Shown piece after piece: positions 9,353 to 18,684 of a DNA stretch of 64,000 nt. The stretch lies in NCBI GenBank assembly GCA_035624215.1, contig DASPRY010000061.1, forward strand, positions 1 through 64,000, read 5' to 3'. The notes under the pieces are model-generated. The model was not told the origin of the DNA. It was given only the letters and a program-made list of their open reading frames with translations, and searched no databases. Positions within the stretch are counted from its first letter, which is position 1. Each line of letters starts with the position of its first letter. Source of the DNA: JAFAGX01 sp035624215. Lineage in GTDB: Bacteria > Acidobacteriota > Terriglobia > Terriglobales > Acidobacteriaceae. A program made the translations under genes and the position numbers.

Positions 9353-11617
9353 GTGCGGGATTTCAGGTTTCGTGGTTTGCTTGCCTCTGTGGTAGTTGTC
9401 TGCGTTGCCAGTTTGCTGGGCTGTTCGGGGAAGTCGCCGATAACCATCACGCTCACGCCAGCCGGCTCCGCGGCGTGTGGGACGAGCACAACTTCTCAAT
9501 GTGCCGTTACCATCAATCAAGGGCAGACAGAGGGAGTTTCGGCCAGCGTAGCCAACGACTCCACGAATTCCGGCGTGAGTTGGAGTCTGGGCAGCAGTGT
9601 AGGGTCACTAAGTAGCCAGACAACCACTTCGGTGACTTATGTCGCTCCCAGCGCTATCACTGCAAATACTACCGCAACCCTGACGGCGACCTCAGTCGCC
9701 AACACCAGTGTGACGGCCACACTTACGATTACTATCAATGCCGTCTTTCAATTTGAAACCAGCTCGTTGCCGGTGGCAACTCAGGATGTAGCGTATAGCG
9801 CGGCCATCAGCACGATTGGCGCGAGTGGTCCGTTCACCTGGATTGTCCTTTCCGGCAATCTGCCGGCGGGCTTAAGTCTGTCAAACAGCGATACGGCTTC
9901 AGTGAATATAACGGGAACGCCAACAACCGTGGGGAGTTCGGCTGTAACCATTCAGGTGACGGATGGAACGGGTACACCGATCAGCAGGACTTTTACCGTT
10001 ACCGTGAACCCTCCGCCTAGTCTCACGATAATCACGCCTGGAATAATCACGTCCGGAACGGTCGGCCAGCCTTACAACTTCACACTGCAGGCCGAGTTTG
10101 GCACTCCGCCATATACATGGAGCTTAACAGGAACCGGAAGCTTGCCCCCCGGCCTTAGTCTCACCAACGGCGTAATTTCAGGCACTCCGACGGTGCCGGG
10201 GATTTCGACGTTTACAGTGCAGGTGCAGGACTCCGCTTCGCCAAATCCGGCGACGGCGACAAAAAGTCTGACGCTCACTATCAACCAGGTCACCGTCAAT
10301 CTGCAATTAACTGGGAGCTACGCTTTTCTAGTGAGTGGGTTTGATCCGAGCGGCAACCGGTTTATCGCCGCCGGAAGCTTTACTGCCTCGAGCTGCAACC
10401 TCGCGAACGGCACCATCGATACAAACGACGCCGGCACGATCCAAAGCCAGACGAACCTGTCGGGAAGCTGCACGATTGGAGCGAATGGAATCGGCTTGCT
10501 CAAGTTTGCCGACCGGACGTTCGCTATGAGTTTTGTGCCCACCACCAATGGTAGCAGTATCCTGAGTGCAAACCTTATCGAATTCGATACCGCCGATCAG
10601 GCTTCGGGGGTACTACTGCAGCAGACATTCCCGTTTGGCACGCCTACTGGAAACTATGCATTCGGCTTGCTGGGGGCGGATGCGGCGTCCCACCGCTATG
10701 CGTTGGCAGGAGCGTTCGCCACCGGGAGCGCCAGCGGAGTGTTGGACTCTAATGATGCCGGCACGCTGCAAACCAACGCGGCATTTACCATTCCCGCTCT
10801 GAATGCGCCAGACCCTTCCAGCGGACGCGGGACGCTCGCCCTCAGCGTGGGAGGGACCGCCAGCAACTACGCGTATTATGTCATTAATCCCGGGCAGGTG
10901 CTGGCCATAGAAATTGACCAGAATGCGACAGTGGGCGGAGTGATGTTGGCGCAGTCGGGATCGCTGGGCGCGTCTTCTTTGACCGATGGTGTGTTTGAAA
11001 CTACCGCCTCAAGTGCGGGGACAGCTCTGACGCAACTTGGGGTGTTAACAACGGATGGAGTGTCAGCGTTGAACACTTCGTTTGATAAGAGCACGGGCGG
11101 GACCACGCAGTCGAGTTCAGGCAGTTACAGCGTCGTGCCCGCGACCGGACGTACCACCTTGATGGGTACAGGGTTAGCCAGCAGTGATCCGGTTCTCTAC
11201 CTCGCGCAACCAAACCAGGGTTTCCTCGTCGGCACCGATTCGGCCATAACCTTCGGTTTCATCAAGGCGCAGTCTTTGGGAGCGACGTTGAGCGGAACCT
11301 ATGCCGGTGTCACGATTCCGCCGACCTTGTCGGGTCCAAGCGGCGAAGTTGAAGCCGCGACGGCCAACGCGGGAGCCTTGGCGATTACCTATGACGCCAG
11401 CACGAGCGGCGGACTTCTGCAGAACCAAAGTGCCAATACCGGCTACTCGGTGCCGCTAAGCAATGGCCGAGGAACGATCACCAGCCTGCCACCGACGAAC
11501 GTACCGGCGATCTACTACGCCGTTTCGCCAGATGAGTTTTGGACGTTGACGCCGGGCGCAAGTGGAGTGATCGAGGTCTTCCAGACAAGTGGGGCGGTTG
11601 GCATTTTTCAGCAGTAG
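9353..11617 (+). CDS. Ig-like (He_PIG) surface lipoprotein with four-fold repeat
   Basis: I choose the GTG at 9353 because AGGGAGG lies just upstream and the product then begins MRDFRFRGLLASVVVV, with a lipobox LLGC; a TTG at 9326 is possible. After the lipid Cys there is one Ig-like domain (to about residue 135), then two putative-Ig He_PIG domains (PAGLSLSNSDTASVNITGTP and PPGLSLTNGVISGTP). The last 430 residues hold four related units, each starting G-x-Y-A-F or similar and containing a DSNDAGT-like or GVLTTDG-like turn and an RGT strand. It is probably an outer-membrane-anchored binding or adhesion protein. It lies 44 bp after the TonB receptor and is likely co-transcribed with it. Confidence 0.75.
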   Translation: MRDFRFRGLLASVVVVCVASLLGCSGKSPITITLTPAGSAACGTSTTSQCAVTINQGQTEGVSASVANDSTNSGVSWSLGSSVGSLSSQTTTSVTYVAPSAITANTTATLTATSVANTSVTATLTITINAVFQFETSSLPVATQDVAYSAAISTIGASGPFTWIVLSGNLPAGLSLSNSDTASVNITGTPTTVGSSAVTIQVTDGTGTPISRTFTVTVNPPPSLTIITPGIITSGTVGQPYNFTLQAEFGTPPYTWSLTGTGSLPPGLSLTNGVISGTPTVPGISTFTVQVQDSASPNPATATKSLTLTINQVTVNLQLTGSYAFLVSGFDPSGNRFIAAGSFTASSCNLANGTIDTNDAGTIQSQTNLSGSCTIGANGIGLLKFADRTFAMSFVPTTNGSSILSANLIEFDTADQASGVLLQQTFPFGTPTGNYAFGLLGADAASHRYALAGAFATGSASGVLDSNDAGTLQTNAAFTIPALNAPDPSSGRGTLALSVGGTASNYAYYVINPGQVLAIEIDQNATVGGVMLAQSGSLGASSLTDGVFETTASSAGTALTQLGVLTTDGVSALNTSFDKSTGGTTQSSSGSYSVVPATGRTTLMGTGLASSDPVLYLAQPNQGFLVGTDSAITFGFIKAQSLGATLSGTYAGVTIPPTLSGPSGEVEAATANAGALAITYDASTSGGLLQNQSANTGYSVPLSNGRGTITSLPPTNVPAIYYAVSPDEFWTLTPGASGVIEVFQTSGAVGIFQQ

Positions 11618-11662
11618 AGGCCTGGGTGAGAGAGGCGTTTCGTGGTGCCGGGGTAGGGCGAG

Positions 11663-12709
11663 TTAGTTCCCCGGGTAGAATCCTTGTCTTGCCTGCACCA
11701 CCAGATCTTTTTGTTTAGTTGTCAGCAGAATCTTGTGAAAGCCCAACCAGTCCCCGGATTTTTCGGGCGTATAAGCAATGCTGTACTGATGGCGCAAGTC
11801 CTCCTGAATCGTGCTGTAGATCTGGTCCATCGGCTGCTTTTTCGAAATTTCAAAGAAACCGCCGCCGGTTTCTTTAGAAATCTGCTCAAGAATTTTCTTC
11901 CCATCGACGGGTGTTTCCTGCGGGTAGCGCCGCGTTCCGCCGCCGCGGCGTCCCATCCCGCCACCCCCGGGAAAGCCGAATCCTCGACCTTGTGAGGCGG
12001 GCTGCTCATCTTTGAAGAGTGCGGTATAAACCAGCGTGTCCGTTCGCTGCGCCGACTCAATAGCGCTGCCTACTGTCTCCTTGCTGTGCCGGTCTATCCC
12101 GTCCGACATTACCACAAGCACTTTGCGATCATTCTGCGTCTTCATCAGTTCATTGCACGCGAGATAGATGGCGTCATAGAGCACATTGGCGTGGCCGCTT
12201 GCGCTTCTTCTTTGGCCGGGTGCGCCTGAATCGTCCTCGGCATTTTGGCTGGGCCGCGCCGTTTGCAGAAGGCCGAGGGCGTTAAATAATTTATCGCGGG
12301 AACTCGTGACATCCTGCAGCAACTCGACCTCGCGGTCGAAGTGGATGATGAAGGCTTTGTCCTTGTTGTCGCGCAAAACTTTATCCAGAAAATCGTGGCT
12401 GGCACTGCGCTCGCGATCAAGAACGCCCGCTTGATTCATGCCCGTGTCGAACACCAGGCCAATGGTGATCGGGAGTTCGGGATTTTGTGTGAAGGTTTGT
12501 ATGGTCTGCGGATGGTCATCCTGAGTCAAAACGAAATCGTTTTTCGTCAGATTGGGAACGATTTTTCCATGCTTATCGCGGACCGTCGCAAACAGCTTGA
12601 TGACCTCAGGTTGCGCCGTGGAAGCGGGTTGGTTCTGGGTTTGAGCGGGCAGCTCCAGAACGACGAGCAGCCAGAGAAGCAGCGGTTTTTTCAGCGACAA
12701 CAGGTTCAT
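11663..12709 (-). CDS. Secreted VWFA-related protein of the acidobacterial type
   Basis: A 348-residue protein with an N-terminal signal peptide (LLLWLLVVLELPAQ), a small beta domain (VIKLFATVRDKHGKIVPNL, then DFVLTQDDHPQTIQTF) and a von Willebrand A domain (about 85-330). This order is the VWFA-related acidobacterial family (TIGR03436), which is greatly expanded in the phylum. The metal-binding DxSxS motif is degenerate (DTGMN), so cation binding may be weak. A Gly/Arg-rich loop (RGFGFPGGGGMGRRGGG) interrupts the domain near residue 250. It converges with the preceding lipoprotein gene. Function is unknown; protein-protein contact in the periplasm or outside the cell is likely. Confidence 0.85.
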   Translation of the reverse strand: MNLLSLKKPLLLWLLVVLELPAQTQNQPASTAQPEVIKLFATVRDKHGKIVPNLTKNDFVLTQDDHPQTIQTFTQNPELPITIGLVFDTGMNQAGVLDRERSASHDFLDKVLRDNKDKAFIIHFDREVELLQDVTSSRDKLFNALGLLQTARPSQNAEDDSGAPGQRRSASGHANVLYDAIYLACNELMKTQNDRKVLVVMSDGIDRHSKETVGSAIESAQRTDTLVYTALFKDEQPASQGRGFGFPGGGGMGRRGGGTRRYPQETPVDGKKILEQISKETGGGFFEISKKQPMDQIYSTIQEDLRHQYSIAYTPEKSGDWLGFHKILLTTKQKDLVVQARQGFYPGN

Positions 12710-12809
12710 CTATATCGATTTCTAACAGCCGGTCGCATATTCAACTATTCAAACTCATATCCGCAAATGAGGAAGTAAAAATTGAGTAAAAGCAGGTAAA
12801 GGTTCGTAA

Positions 12810-13223
12810 TCACTCACCCATCACCTTGACGATCACGCGTTTGTCACGCTGGCCATCGAACTCGGCGTAGAAGATGCGCTGCCAGGGGCCAAGATCAAGC
12901 TTTCCGGCAGTGATCGGCACAATGACTTGATGATGAACCAGGAGCGACTTCAGGTGAGAATCGCCGTTGTCTTCACCGGTTTGATGATGGTGATAGTGCT
13001 CATTGAAGGGGGCGAGTTCTTCCAGCCATTGATCGATGTCCTCAATCAAACCTGACTCATCATCATTGACGTAAACTCCTGCCGTGATGTGCATCGCTGA
13101 AACCAGCACCAGGCCTTCCTGCACCTCGCTTTTCGTCACTATGCTCTCGATCTGCGGGGTTATGTGGATGTAAGCGCGATGTTTCTTGGTGTGAAACTTC
13201 ATGTATTCGGTGAGAACTTTCAT
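12810..13223 (-). CDS. YjbQ/UPF0047 family protein
   Basis: A compact 137-residue protein with the family's core motifs: SAMHITAGVYVNDDESGL, LEELAP, HLKSLLVHHQVIVPITAGKLDLGPWQRIFYAEFDG. These conserved His, Asp and Glu residues form the putative metal/phosphate site. YjbQ proteins have been reported to have weak thiamine-phosphate synthase activity, but their main role is unclear. The length matches the family. A good Shine-Dalgarno (AGGAG) precedes the ATG. The gene is divergent from a small membrane-protein gene 17 bp away. Confidence 0.9.
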   Translation of the reverse strand: MKVLTEYMKFHTKKHRAYIHITPQIESIVTKSEVQEGLVLVSAMHITAGVYVNDDESGLIEDIDQWLEELAPFNEHYHHHQTGEDNGDSHLKSLLVHHQVIVPITAGKLDLGPWQRIFYAEFDGQRDKRVIVKVMGE

Positions 13224-13240
13224 GCCAGCTCCTGGAGTTC

Positions 13241-13579
13241 ATGATTTGGATTGTACTTAAGGACAAGGCACCGATGGGTACTCACCGACGTTATCTCACG
13301 CTTCAGCCGAAGTCGTGCCAGACTTTGGAAAGTTGGCGCGGGGAGGCGCTCTTCGTCGTGTTGAGGCTGGATTACCTTTCGTGTGTGCTGACCGTAGTTT
13401 CGACCATCCTGGTGGGAAGGAAATGCTGGAAAGGGTGGGTGCTGGCGGGAATTAATAGCGGCATCCTATGTGTGATTGGCTACCGAACTGCGCAGTTGGG
13501 ATTCATCCCCGCTAACCTGCTGTGCATCGTGATGTACGGGTTCAACCTTCGCGCCTGGCGCAGAGGGGAAGCGTCGTAG
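13241..13579 (+). CDS. Small integral membrane protein, PnuC-like fold fragment
   Basis: Up to 112 residues. About three hydrophobic segments are visible (LDYLSCVLTVVSTILV, WVLAGINSGILCVIGY, LGFIPANLLCIVMYGF), followed by a basic end, RAWRRG. The spacing and the GFIP turn recall small proteins related to the nicotinamide riboside transporter PnuC, but it is far too short to be a full transporter. The start is uncertain: ATG 13241 or ATG 13274. It may be an independent small protein or a remnant. A repeat element follows it. Confidence 0.45.
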   Translation: MIWIVLKDKAPMGTHRRYLTLQPKSCQTLESWRGEALFVVLRLDYLSCVLTVVSTILVGRKCWKGWVLAGINSGILCVIGYRTAQLGFIPANLLCIVMYGFNLRAWRRGEAS

Positions 13580-13611
13580 ATTCTCGGAGCAGATCGCAGA
13601 ATTTTCTCCAG

Positions 13612-13707
13612 TTGTCATTCCTAGCCACTCGGAGCCGCGCTTGCGGGGCGAGAGTGTGCAACGAATCTGCTTTGCTTGCGAAGCGGCATACTCGCTCGGG
13701 ATGACAA
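13612..13707. repeat. Intergenic repeat with imperfect terminal inverted repeats
   Basis: A 96-bp noncoding element bounded by TTGTCATTCC and GGGATGACAA, which are inverted copies with 9 of 10 matches. Its right end (CTCGGGATGACAAATC) recurs at 29453-29467, and a related GGAATGACAA end occurs at 25969-25978. It fills most of the gap between the small membrane-protein gene and the end of the interrupted SBP56-like gene. Confidence 0.55.
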
Positions 13708-13732
13708 ATCTAAAAGACGCGAGATCAAGTTG

Positions 13733-14938
13733 TCACTGACATGTCGCCCGCGAAAAAACGGTTCCATGCGGATAGGCATCGCCCTTAAAGCCATGCGGCC
13801 ACGACTTGCCGTCCATGCTGACTCCGGCGCGGTCGCTGCCTGCGTCGCGAAAACGCGAGTCGAGCGTCAGGGCACCTGCTTGCGGATCGAAATTCACCAT
13901 GAACAAACGGTGCTGCCCCTATTCTCCCGAATTCACAACAATGCGGCGGCTGTCCGCGTTAGCGGCGAGCCAGTGCGGCTTCTGCTGCTCATCGAATGTA
14001 ACCCGCGATACTTCGCGGATATGGCTTAGATCGGCAAGGTCGTAAGTTGCAACGGCGTGAAGGGAAGATAGCGTCTGAACCCAGTAATGGCCGATTCGAA
14101 GCGGCACGTCACATTCTTCTCCGTCAAAGGTTCTCAAATGCCGAACCATAACCTGATCGGTGTCGAGGTTCTGCACCTGGTACAACCCACAAGCAAACGT
14201 ATGGACTAATACCGTCTTTCCGTCAGCCGACTGGTGGGGTTCACCGGGGAATTTCTGCTCCGATCCGCGTGGCCCCGGTGGCAGGACCAGCGTGCGCAGC
14301 AGCTTCAGGTCGAAAAGCCGCCACACCTGCACTGTACGGCTATCACCATCCTTCTCGTGCATGGCCGTGTTCGTACTGACAATCCGGTCGAACGCCGGAA
14401 CAACTACCAAACTATATGGACGAATGAGTTCTCCCTTTGCCGCAGGATCCATGGCGCTGCTCGCGCGAATGAAATGTCCGCGCTCATCGAACTCAACCAG
14501 TCCACCCCCATCGGAGCTTGCTTCGTGTCCCCCGTGGTACTGAAATGTTGCCAGAACGTGGCCATTCTCCAAACGCAAGTAAGTGTGCGGGTGCATATAT
14601 CCGTCCAAGTCACCGAACGATGTTGCGAGCGATGGGTGCATTGGATCTCGCAAATCAAACAGCATGCTGCGTCCGCTTTCAAAGGCATTCGCCAACAGGA
14701 AGCCGCCGTCGGGCATCTCCAGTTCAGTGTGATGAGGCGTGCCACTTGGGCCTGGAACCGCGACCGAAGCTACTGCTTGACCGTAATGCGGAGATGCGGG
14801 ATTAGCATCGAGCACGGCCAGAAAATCACTGGCTTTCTTCGCGTCATCCCCAGCCCAGACGAACAAATAGGAATTGGTTTGAGCGAATCCTGCCATGGAG
14901 ACGAGCAGTAAAACAATCGGGAAGCTGAGGGGACGCAT
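13733..14938 (-). pseudogene. SBP56-like secreted beta-propeller, interrupted by in-frame TAG
   Basis: The frame starts at ATG 14938 with a signal peptide (LLLVSMAGFAQ). It continues as a selenium-binding-protein-56 (methanethiol oxidase)-like propeller: LFVWAGDD, DFLAVLDANPASPHYGQ, GTPHHTELEMPDG, GYMHPHTYLRLENGHVLATFQ. An amber codon at 13919-13921 (codon 340) stops it. The same frame then runs 61 more codons to TGA at 13733, including FMVNFDPQAGALTLDSRFRD, GVSMDGKSWPHG and AYPHGTVFSR, which look like the normal C-terminal blades of the family. So this is one gene with a nonsense codon: a young pseudogene, a sequence error, or a read-through gene. Other genes here end normally at TAG. Confidence 0.75.
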
Positions 14939-14998
14939 AGCGCGACATTCTCAAGGCTGGAAATGAAGCCTGTCAACCACTGGAGTTACAGGAACAGT

Positions 14999-15028
14999 CC
15001 CACCCAAGCAAAAACCGGCTCGGGTGGG
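14999..15028. repeat. GC-rich intergenic hairpin between ftsK and the SBP56-like gene
   Basis: CCCACCC (14999-15005) pairs perfectly with GGGTGGG (15022-15028), and the inner AGC/GCT extends the stem around an A-rich loop. It lies just past the stop of ftsK (minus strand) but lacks a T-run. It may be a Rho-assisted or attenuating structure, or a copy of a dispersed GGGTGGGCACC-type repeat. Confidence 0.45.
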
Positions 15029-15048
15029 CACCCGCATCCGATAAATTC

Positions 15049-17403
15049 CTAGCGCAATGATTCTTCCACTTCCGAGAGCCAGTTGGGCCGTTTGAGGACT
15101 TCGCGGGGTTTGGGACCGTCGGCGGCGCCAACGATACCGTCACGCTCCATCAAGTCGATAAGGTGAGCCGCACGCCCGTAGCCGATCCGCAGGCGCCGCT
15201 GAAGGAGGGAAGTGGACGCTTTGCCGAATTCCACCACCAGCTTAACGGCGTCCTCAAAGAGCGGGTCGTGCTCGGATTCAGCATCCTCCTCGCCTGTGTC
15301 AAATCCGCCATCTTCGCGCTCTTCTTTCGGAGCTTCAAGGAACTTCTGCTCGTATTCGGCGGCAGCTTGCGAGCGCCAGAATTCGACGACAGCGGCAATT
15401 TCTTTTTCTGTGACAAACGGCGCGTGCAAACGATGCACGCGGGCCGAACCAGAGGGAAGATAAAGCATATCGCCGCGTCCCAGCAAGGCTTCGGCGCCAT
15501 TGGCGTCGAGAATGGTACGCGAATCGACTTTGGTGGCCACGCGGAAGGAAACGCGGGCCGGAAAATTTGCTTTGATGAGTCCGGTGATCACGTCCACAGA
15601 CGGCCGCTGTGTAGCGAGCACCAGATGAATTCCCACCGCGCGCGCCATCTGCGCCAAACGCGTGATGGACTCTTCGACGTTCCCGGAATCGAGCATCATC
15701 AGGTCAGCCAATTCGTCAATGATGATGACAATGTAAGGGAGCGGGCGCTCATCGGGATTTTCGCCGAACAGGCTAAGCGAGTCGCCGTCTTCGAACAGCT
15801 TGTTGTATTGATCGATGTTGCGGACGCCCTTTTCCGCCAGAAGTTTGAGCCGCCGCTCCATCTCCCGCACCGCATTGCGCAACGCATTGGCGGCCAACTT
15901 TGGCTCGGTAATGATCGGTGTGTAGAGGTGCGGAACTCCGTCGTAGTTGCCGAGTTCCAGGCGCTTGGGATCAACCAGAATGAGCCGCACCTGGTCTGGC
16001 GTGGCCTTGTACAGAATGGACATGATCATGGCGTTGATGGCCACGCTCTTGCCGGTGCCGGTTGAGCCTGCGATCAGAAGGTGAGGCATCGCCTTTAGGT
16101 CGGCGGTTACGATCCGGCCATTGATATCTTTGCCAAGCGCCAAAGTGAGTTTCGATTTCGAGCCGATGAATTCCGATGACTCGATGTTCTCGCGAATCCA
16201 GATGATTTCGCGCTCGCGGTTGGGCACCTGAATACCGACCGTGGACTTGCCGGCCATGCGCTCGATGAGGATGCTTTCGGCTTTCAGGGCGAGGCAGAGA
16301 TCATCGGTCAGGTTGGTGATGCGGCTGTATTTGATGCCGGCTTCGGGCTTGAATTCAAAGGTTGTGACCACCGGCCCGGGATTGATCTGCGTGACCTGCC
16401 CGGTGATGTCGAACTCGGCATATTTTTCGGTCAGCACCTGAGCCAGGATTTTGAGCTCGCCCGGATCGATGGTTTGCTGTTCGTCGGGACGCTGCAGCAG
16501 GGAACTGGGCGGCAATTTGAAGCCACCTGCTATGCGTGGCAAAGTCGTCCTCGGGTTTTGCTGGCTGTCAGCGCGTTCGCTGACCTCAGGCACTGGTGGT
16601 GCCGCTGACATTGGCTCCGCCTTCGGATGGCTGGGTTCCTCAGCGAGCTCGTGTTCTAACCCGATAGAATCAGATTCGGTGGGCACAGGTATGGGACCAA
16701 TGGTTCGGACCGGAACCATCTGAGTAGTGATCACCGGTTTGGGAGAGGCACGACGCTTTTGCAGATCGCGCTGCATGCGCTGCTTGAGCCGCTGCTCCCG
16801 CCAGTCTTTCCATCGGTCCCATAGCGCAATGGCAAATGCGAAACGCGTCGGCGCCCAGACCTGCAGAGACGCGAAGGAGAATGCGGTCGACAGATATAGG
16901 GCCACTGCCAGCACGCTGAAGCACACAATATTCGCGCCTGCGGGATTTAAGTAGTGGATCAGGAAGTCGCCGACGATACGACCGAGCAGACCCTCGATCG
17001 GAATCACTCCCACCCAGCGCAGGTTGCCCGGAAGAAGGGCCAGCAGGGCAGGAAAAAAGATCAGCATCCAGGTTGCGCCGAGAAGCTTGGCGAGAGGAGA
17101 GCCGATGCGTCGAGAGCGAAACCAGCGAAGGCCAAGAGCAATTCCCAGAACCGGAAGCAAGAATGCGCCCACGCCGAAAAACTGCAAGACCAAATCGGAC
17201 ACCACCGCGCCCACGACCCCAATCCAGTTGCGGGCGGCATGCGCGGGCGTCAGGATCGAAGCGCTGTTCAGTGAGGGGTCGAGTGGAGAATAAGAAGCCA
17301 GCGCGAGGAGTAGGAGGAGCGCGGAGATGCACAACACAAACCCAATCAGCTCATTGAGCCGGCGGTTGCTGGTCGGAGTGAGAGCCTGCGACAGATACTT
17401 CAT
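15049..17403 (-). CDS. ftsK: DNA translocase FtsK/SpoIIIE
   Basis: A hexameric ATP-driven DNA pump that clears the chromosome from the division septum and helps XerCD resolve dimers at dif. The 784 residues show four membrane segments (about 18-190), a Pro/Glu-rich linker, then the alpha/beta motor with Walker A GSTGTGKS near residue 446, Walker B VIIIDELADLMM, and the arginine-containing RMAGKSTVGIQVPN region. The C-terminal gamma winged-helix (about 705-770; LLQRRLRIGYGRAAHLIDLMERDGIVG) reads KOPS sequences. The linker is short compared with E. coli FtsK, as in SpoIIIE-type proteins. It is probably monocistronic. Confidence 0.97.
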   Translation of the reverse strand: MKYLSQALTPTSNRRLNELIGFVLCISALLLLLALASYSPLDPSLNSASILTPAHAARNWIGVVGAVVSDLVLQFFGVGAFLLPVLGIALGLRWFRSRRIGSPLAKLLGATWMLIFFPALLALLPGNLRWVGVIPIEGLLGRIVGDFLIHYLNPAGANIVCFSVLAVALYLSTAFSFASLQVWAPTRFAFAIALWDRWKDWREQRLKQRMQRDLQKRRASPKPVITTQMVPVRTIGPIPVPTESDSIGLEHELAEEPSHPKAEPMSAAPPVPEVSERADSQQNPRTTLPRIAGGFKLPPSSLLQRPDEQQTIDPGELKILAQVLTEKYAEFDITGQVTQINPGPVVTTFEFKPEAGIKYSRITNLTDDLCLALKAESILIERMAGKSTVGIQVPNREREIIWIRENIESSEFIGSKSKLTLALGKDINGRIVTADLKAMPHLLIAGSTGTGKSVAINAMIMSILYKATPDQVRLILVDPKRLELGNYDGVPHLYTPIITEPKLAANALRNAVREMERRLKLLAEKGVRNIDQYNKLFEDGDSLSLFGENPDERPLPYIVIIIDELADLMMLDSGNVEESITRLAQMARAVGIHLVLATQRPSVDVITGLIKANFPARVSFRVATKVDSRTILDANGAEALLGRGDMLYLPSGSARVHRLHAPFVTEKEIAAVVEFWRSQAAAEYEQKFLEAPKEEREDGGFDTGEEDAESEHDPLFEDAVKLVVEFGKASTSLLQRRLRIGYGRAAHLIDLMERDGIVGAADGPKPREVLKRPNWLSEVEESLR

Positions 17404-17595
17404 TGGCTACGCGCGAGACACTTCCACCGTTGTGCCACAACTCGGCCAGAGCCAGTCGATTATGACAACAATCGGCAAAAGGAACAATGCAGGATTTGAG
17501 CCCGTACCCATATTGACAAACACAACCTGTATGGGATGAAGTTTCGCTTGCCGCAATTACTGTATTCGCGGATGGAGTGCACAAATAGGACCTGC

Positions 17596-18684
17596 TCAGC
17601 GAGCCGCGGCGGAGTGTTCCACGGGGAATGACGAGCTTGAGGCAAAGGAATCCGCGAAAGCATCGGCGATGGTATAGCGAATTACGTTTTCATAATCCCC
17701 GCCCAGGAAGCTGCGCAAACGATCAGTATTCATAATGTACTGTCCCGTCATATAGGGCACGGCGGCAGGAGGGATCGCAGAGATTCCCAGCCTCCACAGA
17801 AGCTTCAGAATCGTCCGGAACACCCAGGTTCCAGGCACGCGAATGAGCCTACTGTTGCCTACCTGGATGCATCTACCGAAAGTCATGGGTTCACCTCTCC
17901 CGGCAACATTGAGAATCGTGAGGCGCTGCGCTTCCGGTTCTGACTTCTGCACGATATACGCCAGCAGGCGAGCCATGTCATCGACATGTACAAACTGAAT
18001 TTTATTTTCCACGTAGCGCGCGCCGAAGGGAAGCATAACCGGGAGCCGTCGGCCAGCCGCGCGCAAGCGAGATGCCGTTTTGGATCTTCCGTTGGGAGTG
18101 CCGCGAAAAGCCCCCACCAGATAATTCTCCACGCTGGCACCAGCAAAAATGTGCGGCCGCAGCATATAAACACTGCAGCCACGCAATGCCGGGGCGCGCT
18201 GCTGCACCACCTTATCCGACTCCATCTTATGGATAGCGTAGGGCAGAGTGTGGGCACCGAAGCGGAAGTCTTCGGCGGCAGCTTCGGGAAAATCCGGGCC
18301 ATAGACCGAGACGCTGCTCGGGAAGACAAACTTACGGACAATGGTTTCGTCGCGATTGGCCTCGGTGACGGCTTCCATGACCCTGGCCGTGCCCGCTACG
18401 TTGATCTGCCACATGCGCTCCAGCTCAAGTACGCCGGTGCGCATCGGATCGATGACAAATGCCAAATGAAGCACGGCAAAGGGACGCGACTCCTTCAGCA
18501 GGAGAAACAGCTGACGGCAGGATTCCTCGTCGCCGAAATCCATGCGCACAAAGCGGAGCGCATGACTGGCTTCAGGGGCCTTCAGATCTACGCCGATGAC
18601 GTGATAGTCCGACAGCAGTGGCAGCAAACGCAGTCCCAGGTTGCCGGAGATTCCTGTAACGAGGACCGTTCCCTTCGAATTCAT
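17596..18684 (-). CDS. NAD(P)-dependent sugar epimerase/dehydratase
   Basis: An extended short-chain dehydrogenase of 362 residues. The Rossmann motif is TGISGNLG (10-17); the catalytic Ser lies in FPSSVSVYG and the YxxxK pair is Tyr149/Lys153. The substrate-binding half is typical of GalE/WcaG-like nucleotide-sugar enzymes, but the product cannot be named. The start ATG overlaps the stop of the PpiC gene by one base (TAATG), so the two are translationally coupled. The pairing of a chaperone-isomerase with a sugar epimerase hints at an envelope role, but this is weak inference. Confidence 0.85.
   Translation of the reverse strand: MNSKGTVLVTGISGNLGLRLLPLLSDYHVIGVDLKAPEASHALRFVRMDFGDEESCRQLFLLLKESRPFAVLHLAFVIDPMRTGVLELERMWQINVAGTARVMEAVTEANRDETIVRKFVFPSSVSVYGPDFPEAAAEDFRFGAHTLPYAIHKMESDKVVQQRAPALRGCSVYMLRPHIFAGASVENYLVGAFRGTPNGRSKTASRLRAAGRRLPVMLPFGARYVENKIQFVHVDDMARLLAYIVQKSEPEAQRLTILNVAGRGEPMTFGRCIQVGNSRLIRVPGTWVFRTILKLLWRLGISAIPPAAVPYMTGQYIMNTDRLRSFLGGDYENVIRYTIADAFADSFASSSSFPVEHSAAAR

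Noticed and set aside
15163..16065. A 300-codon antisense frame inside ftsK
   Set aside because: It is the shadow of a highly conserved motor domain; GC-rich coding DNA often leaves such frames.
17404..17595. A tRNA gene in the gap after ftsK
   Set aside because: I could not find a cloverleaf or a GGTTCRA arm here or in other gaps.
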